This document shows positions 42,501 to 51,333 of a stretch of 55,174 nt of DNA, in pieces. Both the position numbers and the translations under genes were made by a program. The notes below the pieces were generated by a model. The model saw only the letters and a list, made by a program, of their open reading frames with translations. It made no database searches and was not told where the DNA came from. Position 1 is the first letter of the stretch, and each line of letters starts with the position of its first letter. The stretch is from Oscillospiraceae bacterium (GTDB lineage Bacteria > Bacillota > Clostridia > Oscillospirales > Oscillospiraceae), in NCBI GenBank assembly GCA_017395085.1, contig JAFPWF010000022.1:1-55174 (forward strand), read 5' to 3'.

Positions 42501-43505
42501 AGGGATTTCATCCAGCGTATAGCCCAGCGCCAGGCGGGTACTGATTTTCGCGATGGGATAGCCCGTGGCCTTTGACGCCAGCGCCGAGGACCTTGACACC
42601 CGCGGGTTGACCTCAATGACCGCATATTCAAAGCTGTCCGGATTCAGCGCGAACTGGCAGTTGCAGCCGCCGACGATGCCCAGGGCTGCAATGATATCCA
42701 GCGCCGCGCTGCGCAGCATCTGATACTCTCGGTCCGCCAGGGTCAGCGCCGGGGCCACGACGATCGAGTCGCCGGTATGGATGCCGACAGGGTCCACGTT
42801 TTCCATGGAACATACCGCAATGACATTGCCGGCGCTGTCGCGCATGGTCTCAAACTCGATTTCCTTCCAGCCGGAAACGCACTTCTCTACAAGCACCTGG
42901 GTAATCGGCGAAAGGTCAAGACCGTTGCCTGCGATCTCGCGCAGTTCTTCGGAGTCAGCCGCGATGCCGCCGCCCGTACCGCCCAGCGTATAGGCAGGAC
43001 GCACAATGACCGGATATCCGATTTCATCTGCAATCCCCAACGCCTCTTCCACCGTGACCGCAGTCGCCGACGGAATGACCGGCTGCCCCATCTCTTCCAG
43101 CGTTCTGCGGAAGCGCTCCCTGTCCTCGGCGCGCTCGATGCTCTCAATATCCGAGCCGAGGAGCTTTACCCCAAAGCGCTGCAACGTTCCGTCGCGGCTG
43201 AGCTGCATGGCAAGCGTCAGCCCGGTCTGTCCGCCGAGCCCGGCCAGCAGGCCGTCCGGCCGTTCCTTTTCGATGATGCGGCGGAGCGTCTCGGCGGTCA
43301 GCGGCTCAAGATAGATGGCGTCCGCAAGCTTTTTATCCGTCATGATAGTGGCGGGGTTGGAGTTTACCAGGATGGTGCGGATTCCCTCCTGTCGCAGCAC
43401 GCGGCAGGCCTGGGCGCCGGCGTAATCGAACTCCGCCGCCTGCCCGATGACGATCGGCCCGGAGCCGATGACCAGGACGCTGTGTATGCTGCTGTTTTTC
43501 GGCAT
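39507..43505 (-). CDS. carB: Carbamoyl-phosphate synthase large subunit fused to a diaminopimelate epimerase domain
   Basis: 1332 residues. Residues 1 to about 1050 are a full CarB: two ATP-grasp halves (RPAYTLGGTGGG in the first, LRPSYVIGGQNM in the second), the oligomerisation part between them and the C-terminal regulatory domain. They make carbamoyl phosphate for arginine and pyrimidines. With only about six linker residues (RRWRQK) a DapF domain follows (about 1056-1332): AFTKMQDCGNDYIFI, VGIGADGIVL, SVGNPHCVVF and GETLACGTGACAA. DapF would turn LL- into meso-diaminopimelate for lysine and peptidoglycan. The first catalytic Cys position of DapF (residue 1126) is Ala; the second, Cys1275, is present. 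No ribosome binding site precedes the internal Met at 1049. Last gene of the arginine operon. Confidence 0.95.
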   Translation of the reverse strand: MPKNSSIHSVLVIGSGPIVIGQAAEFDYAGAQACRVLRQEGIRTILVNSNPATIMTDKKLADAIYLEPLTAETLRRIIEKERPDGLLAGLGGQTGLTLAMQLSRDGTLQRFGVKLLGSDIESIERAEDRERFRRTLEEMGQPVIPSATAVTVEEALGIADEIGYPVIVRPAYTLGGTGGGIAADSEELREIAGNGLDLSPITQVLVEKCVSGWKEIEFETMRDSAGNVIAVCSMENVDPVGIHTGDSIVVAPALTLADREYQMLRSAALDIIAALGIVGGCNCQFALNPDSFEYAVIEVNPRVSRSSALASKATGYPIAKISTRLALGYTLDEIPNDITGKTCACFEPALDYVVVKFPKWPFDKFPHASRRLGTQMKATGEVMAIAPTFEMALMKAVRGAEISQETLNMPQPEGQLLQQDDRRIFTVFAALKQGMSVDEIHRLTGIDPFFLYKLAGLAEFELAVGGRKLQDAEYRAAKRLGYTDRGLRSLGCGIPEGTEQLFSYKMVDTCAAEFDAQTPYFYSDCESFCEARTFPRSGKPVVMVLGSGPIRIGQGIEFDYSSVHCVWTLREMGYDVVIVNNNPETVSTDYDTADRLYFEPLCPEDVWNIIQVEKPVGVVVAFGGQTAIKLTKFLDERGIPILGTSADGIDAAEDRARFDALLERFGISRPRGHAVLTMEEAILAAEELGYPVLLRPSYVIGGQNMCISRDAEMTRSYMQGILAGGIENPVLIDKYMPGIELEVDVISDGTDVLIPGIMEHIERAGVHSGDSIAVYPPYNLNDRFLQRICDVSTKLTLALGTKGLVNIQYLIYEDELYVIEVNPRASRTIPYISKVTNVPMVDLASRIMLGTTLSELGYGTGLWRTPPYYAVKVPVFSFEKLSDANSILGPEMKSTGEVLGLGRSLAEAMFKGLTAAGFTIPEPGSKVLLSVETADYPEILTLARRFHDLGMKLCATEGTAAFIAEAGLPVEHYDPEMLFAPEGAAAPQLIVYTGAVKDGTMGDYIALHRRAMQLAIPCLTSLDTANALADSIAGRYHQSNTELVDLNRMRRWRQKIAFTKMQDCGNDYIFIENFDGRISCPESLCVSLCQPHVGIGADGIVLMEHSGVADVRMRSFNRDGSEGKMAGNNLRCVAKYLYDRGYVRTDTLRVESAGGIRQLKLYCRDGKVSSVTVDMGTAVFEPSQIPVLTEETRLLNTPVSACGGDYRITCLSVGNPHCVVFCDSPDSLNLAEIGPKFEHDPMFPEGVNTEFVRVLSRTSLRMRVWERGSGETLACGTGACAAVVAAVENGHCDAGTDVRVALPGGDLTVRYQNGRVFLTGGAVEVFSGSFEY

Positions 43506-43506
43506 C

Positions 43507-44667
43507 TCAGGCCTCCTCTCCGCGCATCATGCGCAGGAAACGGTCAAACAGGAACTCGGTATCATGCGGTCCCGCACAGGCTTCCGGATGAAACTGCACC
43601 GTGAAGCACCTCCTGCCGGGATACTCCAGGCCCTCACAGCTGCGGTCGTTGGCGTTATAAAAGCTCAGCTCGGCAATGCCCGCCATGCTGGCGTTCTCCA
43701 CGGCATATCCGTGGTTCTGGGTCGTGATCCAGGTGCGCTTCCCGTCGGTGACCGGCTGGTTTGCCCCGCGGTGCCCGTACTTGAGCTTATACGTGCGCCC
43801 GCCCATCGCCAGCGCGCAGAGTTGGTGCCCCAGGCAGATCCCGAACACGGGCACCTGGCCGACCAGCTTTGCGATCTGGGAGATTTCATATTCATTTTCT
43901 GCCGGGTCGCCGGGGCCGTTTGAGAGCATCACGCCGTCGGGTTGCATGGCCAGGATCTCCTCCGCCGGGGTGTCGTGCGGCACCACTGTTACCCTGCAGC
44001 CGCGCTTTACCAGGCAGCGTACAATGTTCCGCTTGGCTCCGTAGTCGACAAGGACAACGGCAGGGCGTTTTCCCGCCGCACTCTCCGGGCTTTCGCCGTT
44101 TTCAGAATCAAACGCCACGTTTTCCCCGGTGCTGACTTCCCGCAGCACATCATGCACCCGGTAGCTGCGAACCTCGCTCAGGTCATCCGGAACTCCGGTG
44201 CAGAGGCAGGCGTTCATAACGCCGTTCTCCCGGATGATGCGCGTCAGTTCACGCGTATCCACCCCGCAGATTCCGGGGATCCCCGCTGCCTTCAGCCAGG
44301 CATCCAGCCTTCCTTCACTCCGGAAATTTGAGGGCATGTTGCAAAGTTCGCGCACTACATAGCCGCGCGCGAAACACTTCCCTTCAAAATCCGAAGAAAT
44401 CACCCCGTAGTTGCCGATCATCGGAAAAGTCTGGAGAATGATTTGCCCTGCATAGCTCGGGTCGGTCAGAGTCTCGAGATAACCGGTCATCCCGGTGGTG
44501 AACACCAGTTCGCCGACCGAACGGATGGCGTTCTCCGGGCCGGTGCCGCTCTTTTCCGGTGATGAGGGGCTCCCGTTCGTCTGACTGCTCCAGTCACCAA
44601 TGGGGCTGCCCGCGAAGGCCGCCCCGTTTTCCAGAACCAGATAAACCTGATTGGTCTGTTCCGTCAA
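43507..44667 (-). CDS. carA: Carbamoyl-phosphate synthase small subunit (glutaminase)
   Basis: Releases ammonia from glutamine and channels it to CarB. 386 residues: the N-terminal CarA domain (ELVFTTGMTGYLETLTDPSYAGQI, GICGVDTRELTRIIRENG) and the class I amidotransferase domain with the nucleophile in FGICLGHQL and the His-x-Glu pair in VQFHPEA. An extra Ser/Gly/Pro-rich loop (about 25-45, DWSSQTNGSPSSPEKSGTG) interrupts the first strands compared with usual CarA. One base separates it from carB. Confidence 0.97.
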   Translation of the reverse strand: MTEQTNQVYLVLENGAAFAGSPIGDWSSQTNGSPSSPEKSGTGPENAIRSVGELVFTTGMTGYLETLTDPSYAGQIILQTFPMIGNYGVISSDFEGKCFARGYVVRELCNMPSNFRSEGRLDAWLKAAGIPGICGVDTRELTRIIRENGVMNACLCTGVPDDLSEVRSYRVHDVLREVSTGENVAFDSENGESPESAAGKRPAVVLVDYGAKRNIVRCLVKRGCRVTVVPHDTPAEEILAMQPDGVMLSNGPGDPAENEYEISQIAKLVGQVPVFGICLGHQLCALAMGGRTYKLKYGHRGANQPVTDGKRTWITTQNHGYAVENASMAGIAELSFYNANDRSCEGLEYPGRRCFTVQFHPEACAGPHDTEFLFDRFLRMMRGEEA

Positions 44668-44685
44668 GTTCGTTCACTCCTAAAA

Positions 44686-45672
44686 TCACAGCGTTGCCGC
44701 CATCACAGCCTTGATGGTGTGCATGCGGTTTTCCGCCTCGTCGAAGACAATGGACTGCGGGCTTTCAAACACCTCGTCGGTCACTTCCAGGGCGTCCAGG
44801 CCGAATTCCTGATAGATTGCCAGCCCGTTTTCCGTCTCCAGATCATGATACGCCGGCAGGCAGTGCATAAAGCGGCACTGCTCTCCCGCCGCCTCCATGA
44901 GCTTCCCGTTTACCTGATAAGGAAGCAGATCGTGAATGCGCTGCGCCCAGACTTCCGCCGGTTCTCCCATGGAAACCCAGATATCCGTGTAAAGCACATC
45001 CGCGTTCCTGACCGCCTGCAGCGGGTCCGTCTCAAACTCGAGCACGGCACCGGTATCCGCGGCGACGGCCTTGCAGGTGTTCACCAGCTCCGCATTCGGG
45101 AAGTATGCTTCCGGCGCGCATGCCACAAAGTGCAGGCCCATTTTGGCACAGCCCACCATGAGAGAGTTGCCCATGTTGTAGCGCGCGTCACCCAGGTATA
45201 CCAGCTTCTTCCCCTGCAGGGCACCGAAGTGTTCCTGAACGGTCAGGAAGTCTGCCAGGATCTGTGTCGGGTGGAACTCGTTGGTCAGGCCGTTCCAGAC
45301 CGGAACACCGGCGTAAGCCGCCAGTTTTTCCACCCGTTCCTGTCCGAAGCCGCGGTACTCAATGCCGTCAAACATCCGCCCCAGCACGCGCGCCGTGTCG
45401 GCGATGCTTTCCTTTTTCCCCAGCTGCGAGGCGCTCGGGTCCAGGTATACGGCATTCATGCCCAGGTCCGCCGCGGCGACCTCGAAGCTGCAGCGCGTGC
45501 GGGTGCTGGTTTTTTCAAAGATCAGCGCAACGTTTTTGCCCTCGTGCATGTGGTGCGGGATCCCCGCCTTTTCCTGTGCCTTAAGTTCCGCGGCAAGCTC
45601 CAGCAGCCCGCCGATTTCCTCAGGGGTAAAGTCCAGCAGCTTCAGGAAGTGCCGGTTTTTCAGGTTCACCAT
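44686..45672 (-). CDS. argF: Ornithine carbamoyltransferase
   Basis: Joins carbamoyl phosphate and ornithine to citrulline. 328 residues with the carbamoyl-phosphate motif STRT at 56-59 ([11 protein letters not shown]), FHPTQILAD, the ornithine-side DIWVSMGEP and HCLPAYHD. It directly precedes carA, whose product chain delivers its co-substrate. The assimilatory role is inferred from the operon; a catabolic (arginine deiminase) role is unlikely since arcA and arcC are absent. Confidence 0.97.
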   Translation of the reverse strand: MVNLKNRHFLKLLDFTPEEIGGLLELAAELKAQEKAGIPHHMHEGKNVALIFEKTSTRTRCSFEVAAADLGMNAVYLDPSASQLGKKESIADTARVLGRMFDGIEYRGFGQERVEKLAAYAGVPVWNGLTNEFHPTQILADFLTVQEHFGALQGKKLVYLGDARYNMGNSLMVGCAKMGLHFVACAPEAYFPNAELVNTCKAVAADTGAVLEFETDPLQAVRNADVLYTDIWVSMGEPAEVWAQRIHDLLPYQVNGKLMEAAGEQCRFMHCLPAYHDLETENGLAIYQEFGLDALEVTDEVFESPQSIVFDEAENRMHTIKAVMAATL

Positions 45673-45699
45673 GTTATCCCCTCACTTTTCGCCGACGGC

Positions 45700-46866
45700 T
45701 CAGACAGCCGCACAGCCGATAATCACATCCAGCGCCTTCTTCAGCACCTCATCGGGAATGTTCAGTGCCGGCAGCAGCCGCACCTTGTTCTTCGCCGTCA
45801 GGCACAGAACGCCCTGCTCCATGCAGGCTTTTACCACGTCCGCGGCAGGTTTCTCGGTCAGGATGCCCACCATCAGGCCCATCCCGCTGACCTGTTCAAT
45901 CCCGGGCTTGCCCTGCAGGGTATCAAAAACCAGTTTGCTCTTTGCCTTGACTCCGTCCAGGAAGTCCTGATCCAGCCGGTTCAGCACGCTCAGAGCGCCG
46001 GCGCAGCATACGGGGTTCCCGCCGAAAGTGGAACCGTGGTCTCCGGCACCGAGGGTGAACTCGGTCTTCTCACCGAAGAGCACCGCGCCCAGAGGCAGGC
46101 CGCCGCCGAGGCCCTTCGCGGTTGAAACCACGTCGGGGGTGATCCCGTAATTCATGTAGGCATACAGTGCTCCGGTCCGGCCGTTCCCGGTCTGCACTTC
46201 GTCCACCAGGAGCAGAATGTCCTGTTCCTTGCAGAAAGCCGCAAGCCCGGTGACAAAGTCCTTCTCCAATGCAATGACGCCGCCCTCGCCCTGGATGCAC
46301 TCGATCATCACGGCTGCCGCCTTATTCTGCAGCGCCGCATCCTTGACGGCCTGCAGGTCGTTTGCCGGTGCGTGGACGAAGCCGGGCGTCAGAGGCTGGA
46401 ACAGTTCGTGGTAATGTTCCTGCCCGGTGGCGGCCAGCGTCGTCAGGGTGCGGCCGTGGAAGCTGTTCACCAGCGTCACAATGGTGAAGTATTCCGGGCC
46501 TTTGTGCTCCGCGGCGTACTTCCTGGCAGCCTTGATGGCTCCCTCGTTTGCTTCGGCGCCCGAATTGCAGAAGAAGACCTTCTTCATGCCTGTTTTTTCG
46601 CACAGGGCTTCGGCCAGCAGTGCGCAGGGCTCGGTATAATACAGGTTGGACATGTGCTGCAGCTTCCCCAACTGTGCGCTCACAGCCGCCTGCCATTCGT
46701 CATCCGCAATGCCGAAGGCCGTCACGCCGATCCCGCTGCCCATGTCAATGTATTCTTTTCCGTTTTCGTCATAAACCAGCGAGCCCTTGCCGCTGACCAG
46801 TTCCACCGGGAACCTGGCATAGGTGTTGGCAATATACTGTTTGTCAATCTGTTTCAGGTCTTTCAC
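45700..46866 (-). CDS. argD: Acetylornithine aminotransferase
   Basis: PLP enzyme, fourth step of the pathway (N-acetylglutamate semialdehyde to N-acetylornithine). 388 residues: FCNSGAEANEGAIKAARKY, VTLVNSFHGRTLTTL, LLLVDEVQTGNGRTG (PLP Asp) and the Schiff-base Lys in STAKGLGGGLPLGA. It overlaps argB by four bases. A dual role in succinyl-diaminopimelate transamination is known for some ArgD and would be of note given the DapF domain in this operon (inference). Confidence 0.95.
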   Translation of the reverse strand: MKDLKQIDKQYIANTYARFPVELVSGKGSLVYDENGKEYIDMGSGIGVTAFGIADDEWQAAVSAQLGKLQHMSNLYYTEPCALLAEALCEKTGMKKVFFCNSGAEANEGAIKAARKYAAEHKGPEYFTIVTLVNSFHGRTLTTLAATGQEHYHELFQPLTPGFVHAPANDLQAVKDAALQNKAAAVMIECIQGEGGVIALEKDFVTGLAAFCKEQDILLLVDEVQTGNGRTGALYAYMNYGITPDVVSTAKGLGGGLPLGAVLFGEKTEFTLGAGDHGSTFGGNPVCCAGALSVLNRLDQDFLDGVKAKSKLVFDTLQGKPGIEQVSGMGLMVGILTEKPAADVVKACMEQGVLCLTAKNKVRLLPALNIPDEVLKKALDVIIGCAAV

Positions 46867-47735
46867 TGTTCCGTCTCCTCTCCGTATACCATGGTGCCCG
46901 CGCCTTCATCGGTGAGAATCTCCATCAGAATGGAGTGGGGCACTCTTCCGTCCATGATGATGACACGCTGCACCCCGCGGTGGATGGCGTCGATGCAGCA
47001 CTCGACTTTCGGGATCATCCCGCCGGCAATGACGTTTTCCTCAAACAGCTGGACCGCCTCGCCGATGCTGAGCGCCGGGATCAGCGTTCCGGGGTCATCC
47101 TTGTCTCTCAGCACGCCGGCGATGTCCGTCATCATGATGAGACGTTCGGCGCCGAGTGCGCCCGCGATATACGCGGCGGCGGTATCGCCGTTGATATTGT
47201 AGGTGTTGCCCTCGGCATCGCAGCCCAGGGTCGACACCACGGGGATGTAGCCCTTTTCCAGCAGGTCCATGATCGGCTCGATGTTGACGCCCGTAATGCT
47301 GCCCACATAACCGAGGTCGGGATTGCGCATTTTAGCCTGAATAAGACCGCCGTCCATGCCGGATATGCCCATTGCCCTGCCGCCTTTAACTTCCAGCAGC
47401 TTGACCAGGGTTTTGTTGACCTTTCCCGCCAGGACCATCTGCACGATGTCCACGGTTTCGGCGTCGGTAACGCGCAGGCCGTCGACGAATTCCGGCTTCT
47501 TGCCCAGGCGCTTCATCATGTCGCTGATTTCCGGCCCGCCGCCGTGGACCAGCACCACCTTTACGCCGACCAGCCAAAGCAGGACCACATCTTCCATCAC
47601 CTGCTGGCGCAGCTGTTCGCTGACCATGGCGTTGCCGCCGTATTTGACCACGACGATCTTGCCGTTATACTGCCGGATGTAGGGCAGGGCTTCGGTCAGA
47701 ACCTGGGCCCGCTGATTGTTGGTAAAACTGTCCAT
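46863..47735 (-). CDS. argB: Acetylglutamate kinase
   Basis: Phosphorylates N-acetylglutamate; often the arginine-inhibited step when ArgJ recycling is used. 290 residues: KIVVVKYGGNAM near the start, VVLVHGGGPEIS, and late NINGDTAAAYIAGALGAERLIMMTDIAGV. The N-terminal helix in front of the kinase fold (NNQRAQVLTEALPYIRQY) is the type found in arginine-sensitive hexameric enzymes. Overlaps argD (ATGA-type). Confidence 0.97.
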   Translation of the reverse strand: MDSFTNNQRAQVLTEALPYIRQYNGKIVVVKYGGNAMVSEQLRQQVMEDVVLLWLVGVKVVLVHGGGPEISDMMKRLGKKPEFVDGLRVTDAETVDIVQMVLAGKVNKTLVKLLEVKGGRAMGISGMDGGLIQAKMRNPDLGYVGSITGVNIEPIMDLLEKGYIPVVSTLGCDAEGNTYNINGDTAAAYIAGALGAERLIMMTDIAGVLRDKDDPGTLIPALSIGEAVQLFEENVIAGGMIPKVECCIDAIHRGVQRVIIMDGRVPHSILMEILTDEGAGTMVYGEETEQ

Positions 47736-47754
47736 CCCGTATTCCTTCCATTTA

Positions 47755-48978
47755 TCAGGTGCGGTAATCTCCGTTGATCTTCACGTATTCATAGCTCAGG
47801 TCGCAGCCCCAGGCCTTTGCGGCGGCATCCCCGTCTCCAAGGGTGATGAGGATATCGATTTCGGTCTCATGCAGGACTTTGGCGGCCTCCTCTTCGGAGA
47901 AGGGAACTCCCGCCCCGTTCTGACACACGGTGACGCTGCCCGCATCCGAGCGGAAGCTCACGTCCACATTGCCGACATCCACATCCGCGCCGCTGTAGCC
48001 GATGGCGCAGAGGACTCTGCCCCAGTTCGCGTCTTCACCGAACATAGCCGCCTTGGTCAGGCTGGAACTGATTACGCTGCGCGCAACGGTTTTGGCCGCC
48101 TGTTCGTCCTTTGCTCCCGAGACGCTGCATTCCAGCAGTTTGGTCGCGCCTTCGCCGTCGCCGGCGATCATCCGGCAGAGCTGGACGGTAACCGTGTTCA
48201 GCGCCAGCATGAACGCGGAGAAGTCCTCACCCTCTTCGCAGATCTCCTTATTCCCGGCAAGTCCGTTTGCAAGGATCACCACCATGTCGTTGGTCGAAGT
48301 ATCCCCGTCCACGCTGATCATGTTGAAGGTGTTCTGCACGTCGCCGGAGAGCGCCTTCTGCAGCATAGCCGGGCTGACGGCGGCGTCGCATGTCAGGAAC
48401 ACCAGCATGGTCGCCATGTTCGGGTGGATCATTCCGCTGCCCTTGGCAATGCCGCCCAGATGGCACACTTTGCCGTCCAGCGCAAACTCAACCGCAACGG
48501 ATTTCTCTTTGGTATCCGTCGTCATGATGGCCGCGCAGGCGTCGGTGCTTCCGTCCGGGTTCAGCTTCCCGGCCAGGAGGGGGATTCCCTTCGCAATGGG
48601 GGCGATGGGCAGCGGCTGGCCGATGACGCCGGTCGAAGCCACGACCACATCCTGCGGGGAAATGGAAAGGGCTTCGGCCACGAGGCTGCTCATGGTTTCG
48701 GCAATTTCGATTCCGTCGGCATTGCAGGTGTTTGCGTTGCCGCTGTTGCAGATGACCGCCTGGGCCTTTCCGTCGGCAAGGTGCGCTTTGGTTACCGTCA
48801 GCGGGGCACCCTTTACGAGGTTTGTGGTATACACCGCCGCGGCACTGGCCGGCACGCTGCTGGTGATCAGGGCGAGGTCCTTCTTTTCGGGGTTCTTCCG
48901 GATGCCGCAGTAAATGCCCGCCGCCTGAAAACCGCTCGCCGCACACACGCCGCCCGGGATCAGTTTGATTTCTGCCAT
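47755..48978 (-). CDS. argJ: Bifunctional ornithine acetyltransferase / N-acetylglutamate synthase
   Basis: Recycles the acetyl group from N-acetylornithine to glutamate, so no argE is needed. 407 residues. The self-cleavage site is before Thr190 (KGSGMIHPNMAT-MLVF), giving alpha and beta chains. Whether it also uses acetyl-CoA (bifunctional) cannot be decided by eye, but the absence of argA in the operon suggests so. It lies 19 bp before argB and 27 bp after argC. Confidence 0.96.
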   Translation of the reverse strand: MAEIKLIPGGVCAASGFQAAGIYCGIRKNPEKKDLALITSSVPASAAAVYTTNLVKGAPLTVTKAHLADGKAQAVICNSGNANTCNADGIEIAETMSSLVAEALSISPQDVVVASTGVIGQPLPIAPIAKGIPLLAGKLNPDGSTDACAAIMTTDTKEKSVAVEFALDGKVCHLGGIAKGSGMIHPNMATMLVFLTCDAAVSPAMLQKALSGDVQNTFNMISVDGDTSTNDMVVILANGLAGNKEICEEGEDFSAFMLALNTVTVQLCRMIAGDGEGATKLLECSVSGAKDEQAAKTVARSVISSSLTKAAMFGEDANWGRVLCAIGYSGADVDVGNVDVSFRSDAGSVTVCQNGAGVPFSEEEAAKVLHETEIDILITLGDGDAAAKAWGCDLSYEYVKINGDYRT

Positions 48979-49005
48979 TGTTATCTCCTTTTCTGCCGCC
49001 GCGCT

Positions 49006-49929
49006 TCAGTCGCCGGTAACGAGCCCGGTGGTTTCATCCATGCCCAGCAGCAGGTTCATGTTTTGGATCGCCGCGCCCGAGGCGCCCTTGCCGAGGTTGT
49101 CGAACAGCGACACCAGCAGGATCCGTTCCTCATTCCCGGCAACGGTAATCACCATATCGTCACGGCCGGAAAGCGCATTCCCGGCGACCATCCCGCCGTC
49201 ATACTCCCGGTACTTCACCAGGGGGCCGGCATAGCAGGCCGCGTACAGTTGTTTGATATCCTCCACGCTGCCCTTCAGGTCCTTCCGGAACAGGGGCACC
49301 GTGACCGCCATGCCGCTGTAGTAGTCACCCACAATGGGGCAGAAGACCGGGGCAATTGCAAGGCCGCAGACGGCAACCATTTCCTTCAGGTGCTTGTGCG
49401 TCTGCCCGAGCGCGTACTGCCGGGGGGAATCCAGTTCGGCAGCGCGGTTCCCGCTCTCATAGTCGGCAATCATGCTCTTGCCGCCGCCCGAGTACCCAGT
49501 AATCGAGAAGCAGCTGAGCGCCGTATCCGGGGCAATCAGGCCCTCGTGCACCAGCGGCTCAACCAGCGAGATGAACCCGCTTGCATGGCAGCCGGGATTG
49601 GCAATGCGGTTACTGCCGAGGATCTTTTCTCTCATGCCGTGCAGCTCGGGGAAACCGTAGGCCCAGCCTTCGGCCGTGCGGTGCGCGGTCGAGGTATCGA
49701 TGACGGCGGTATGGTCGCTGTGCACCATGGCCGCCGCTTCAACGGAAGCCGCATCCGGCAGGCAGAAGAACGCGATATCCGCCGCGTTGATGATTTCCTC
49801 CCGCGCGGAGGGGTCCTTCCGCAGTTCCGCGGGCAGGCTCAGGAGTTCCAGTTCCTTCCTCCCGGCAAGCCTCTCGCCGATACGCAGGCCGGTCGTGCCG
49901 GCGCTGCCGTCAATAAAAACTTTTGTCAT
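49006..49929 (-). CDS. argC: N-acetyl-gamma-glutamyl-phosphate reductase, type 2
   Basis: NADPH-dependent reduction of acetylglutamyl phosphate to the semialdehyde. 307 residues, the short type 2 form: GSAGTTGLRIGERL nucleotide loop, AHRTAEGWAYGFPEL, the catalytic Cys114 in NPGCHASGF and the SITGYSGGGKSM loop. Type 1 enzymes are about 345 residues. Between argH and argJ, in the order of pathway need. Confidence 0.96.
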   Translation of the reverse strand: MTKVFIDGSAGTTGLRIGERLAGRKELELLSLPAELRKDPSAREEIINAADIAFFCLPDAASVEAAAMVHSDHTAVIDTSTAHRTAEGWAYGFPELHGMREKILGSNRIANPGCHASGFISLVEPLVHEGLIAPDTALSCFSITGYSGGGKSMIADYESGNRAAELDSPRQYALGQTHKHLKEMVAVCGLAIAPVFCPIVGDYYSGMAVTVPLFRKDLKGSVEDIKQLYAACYAGPLVKYREYDGGMVAGNALSGRDDMVITVAGNEERILLVSLFDNLGKGASGAAIQNMNLLLGMDETTGLVTGD

Positions 49930-49941
49930 TCTGTTTCTCCT

Positions 49942-51327
49942 TTATTCGGAGTATCCCTCCAGAATCACGCGTACCGCCGCAATCTGCTTTTCGACTGAGG
50001 CGACGCTGGTTCCGCCCTCGCTGCTGCGCTTCTCCATGCAGGTCTTCAGGTCGATGGCATTGTACAGATCTGCTTCAAAAAGCTCGCTGTATTCCCGGTA
50101 GCGCGAAAGGGGCAGGTGCTCGAGCACGGTGCCTTCCTTCATGCACAGGGCCACCAGCTGCCCCGAAATCTTATATGCGCTGCGGAAGGGCATCCCCTTC
50201 CGCACCAGGTAATCCGCGAGATCCGTGGCGTTGATGAAGCCCTCCTGCGCCGCGTGCAGCATATTTTCGGCGTTCACCTGCATGGTCTGCAGCATCGGGG
50301 TCAGCACCGTGAGGGACATCTTCACAGTGTCGCAGGCGTCGAACACGCCCTCCTTGTCCTCCTGCATATCCTTGTTATAGGCAAGCGGCAGGCCCTTCAG
50401 CACCGTCAGGAGGCCCATCAGGTCTCCGTAGACCCGTCCGGTCTTGCCGCGCACCAGCTCCGCCATGTCGGCGTTGCGCTTCTGCGGCATGATGGAGGAC
50501 CCGGTCGTATAGGCATCGGACAGGGTGATAAAGCGGAATTCCCAGCTCGCCCAGAGGATGAGCTCCTCGGAAAGCCTGGACAGGTGCATCATCAGGATGG
50601 AGAGCGCGGACAGGAGTTCCACGGCAAAATCCCGGTCCGACACGCCGTCCATGCTGTTCGGGCAGACGCCTTCAAAGCCGAGGAGTTCCGCCTCCAGGTG
50701 CCGGTCGGTGTCGTAGGTGGTGCCGGCCAGCGCACAGCAGCCGATCGGCGAGATGTTCATGCGCTTCCGGCAGTCGGCGATGCGGTCAAGATCGCGCAGC
50801 AGCATCGAGGCGTAAGCCATCATGTAGTGCCCGAAGCTGACGGGCTGAGCCCGCTGCAGGTGGGTGTAGCCGGGCATGATGCTGCTTTTATTCTCTTCCG
50901 CGAGATCCGTCAGCACTTTCAGAAGCCCGCGGATCTGCCCGGAGATGCCGTCGCACTCGTCTCGCAGGTACATGCGCAAATCCAGCGCCACCTGGTCGTT
51001 GCGGCTGCGCGCGGTGTGCAGCTTCTTGCCGACTTCCCCGATGCGTTCAGTCAGCACCTGCTCGACGAACATGTGGATGTCCTCACAGCTGCCGTCGATC
51101 TCCTGGGTGCCTGCCTCAAGATCCTCGAGAATTCCCGTCAGGCCTTCGGTCAGGGCACTGCAGTCCGCTTCGGAGAGAATTCCCTTTGCGCTCAGCATGG
51201 TGGCATGGGCGATGCTGCCTGTGATGTCCTGGCGGAACATCCGCCGGTCAAAACGGATCGAGGAATTGAAATCATCCGCCGTCGGATCTGTTTTCCCGGC
51301 AGTCACGCCGGCCCACATCTTTGCCAT
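49942..51327 (-). CDS. argH: Argininosuccinate lyase
   Basis: Splits argininosuccinate to arginine and fumarate. 461 residues, with the fumarase/aspartase superfamily signature GSSIMPQKRN, the HTARSRNDQVALDLR segment and GYTHLQRAQPV. Six bases separate it from argG, which makes its substrate. Confidence 0.98.
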   Translation of the reverse strand: MAKMWAGVTAGKTDPTADDFNSSIRFDRRMFRQDITGSIAHATMLSAKGILSEADCSALTEGLTGILEDLEAGTQEIDGSCEDIHMFVEQVLTERIGEVGKKLHTARSRNDQVALDLRMYLRDECDGISGQIRGLLKVLTDLAEENKSSIMPGYTHLQRAQPVSFGHYMMAYASMLLRDLDRIADCRKRMNISPIGCCALAGTTYDTDRHLEAELLGFEGVCPNSMDGVSDRDFAVELLSALSILMMHLSRLSEELILWASWEFRFITLSDAYTTGSSIMPQKRNADMAELVRGKTGRVYGDLMGLLTVLKGLPLAYNKDMQEDKEGVFDACDTVKMSLTVLTPMLQTMQVNAENMLHAAQEGFINATDLADYLVRKGMPFRSAYKISGQLVALCMKEGTVLEHLPLSRYREYSELFEADLYNAIDLKTCMEKRSSEGGTSVASVEKQIAAVRVILEGYSE

Positions 51328-51333
51328 GGCGCC

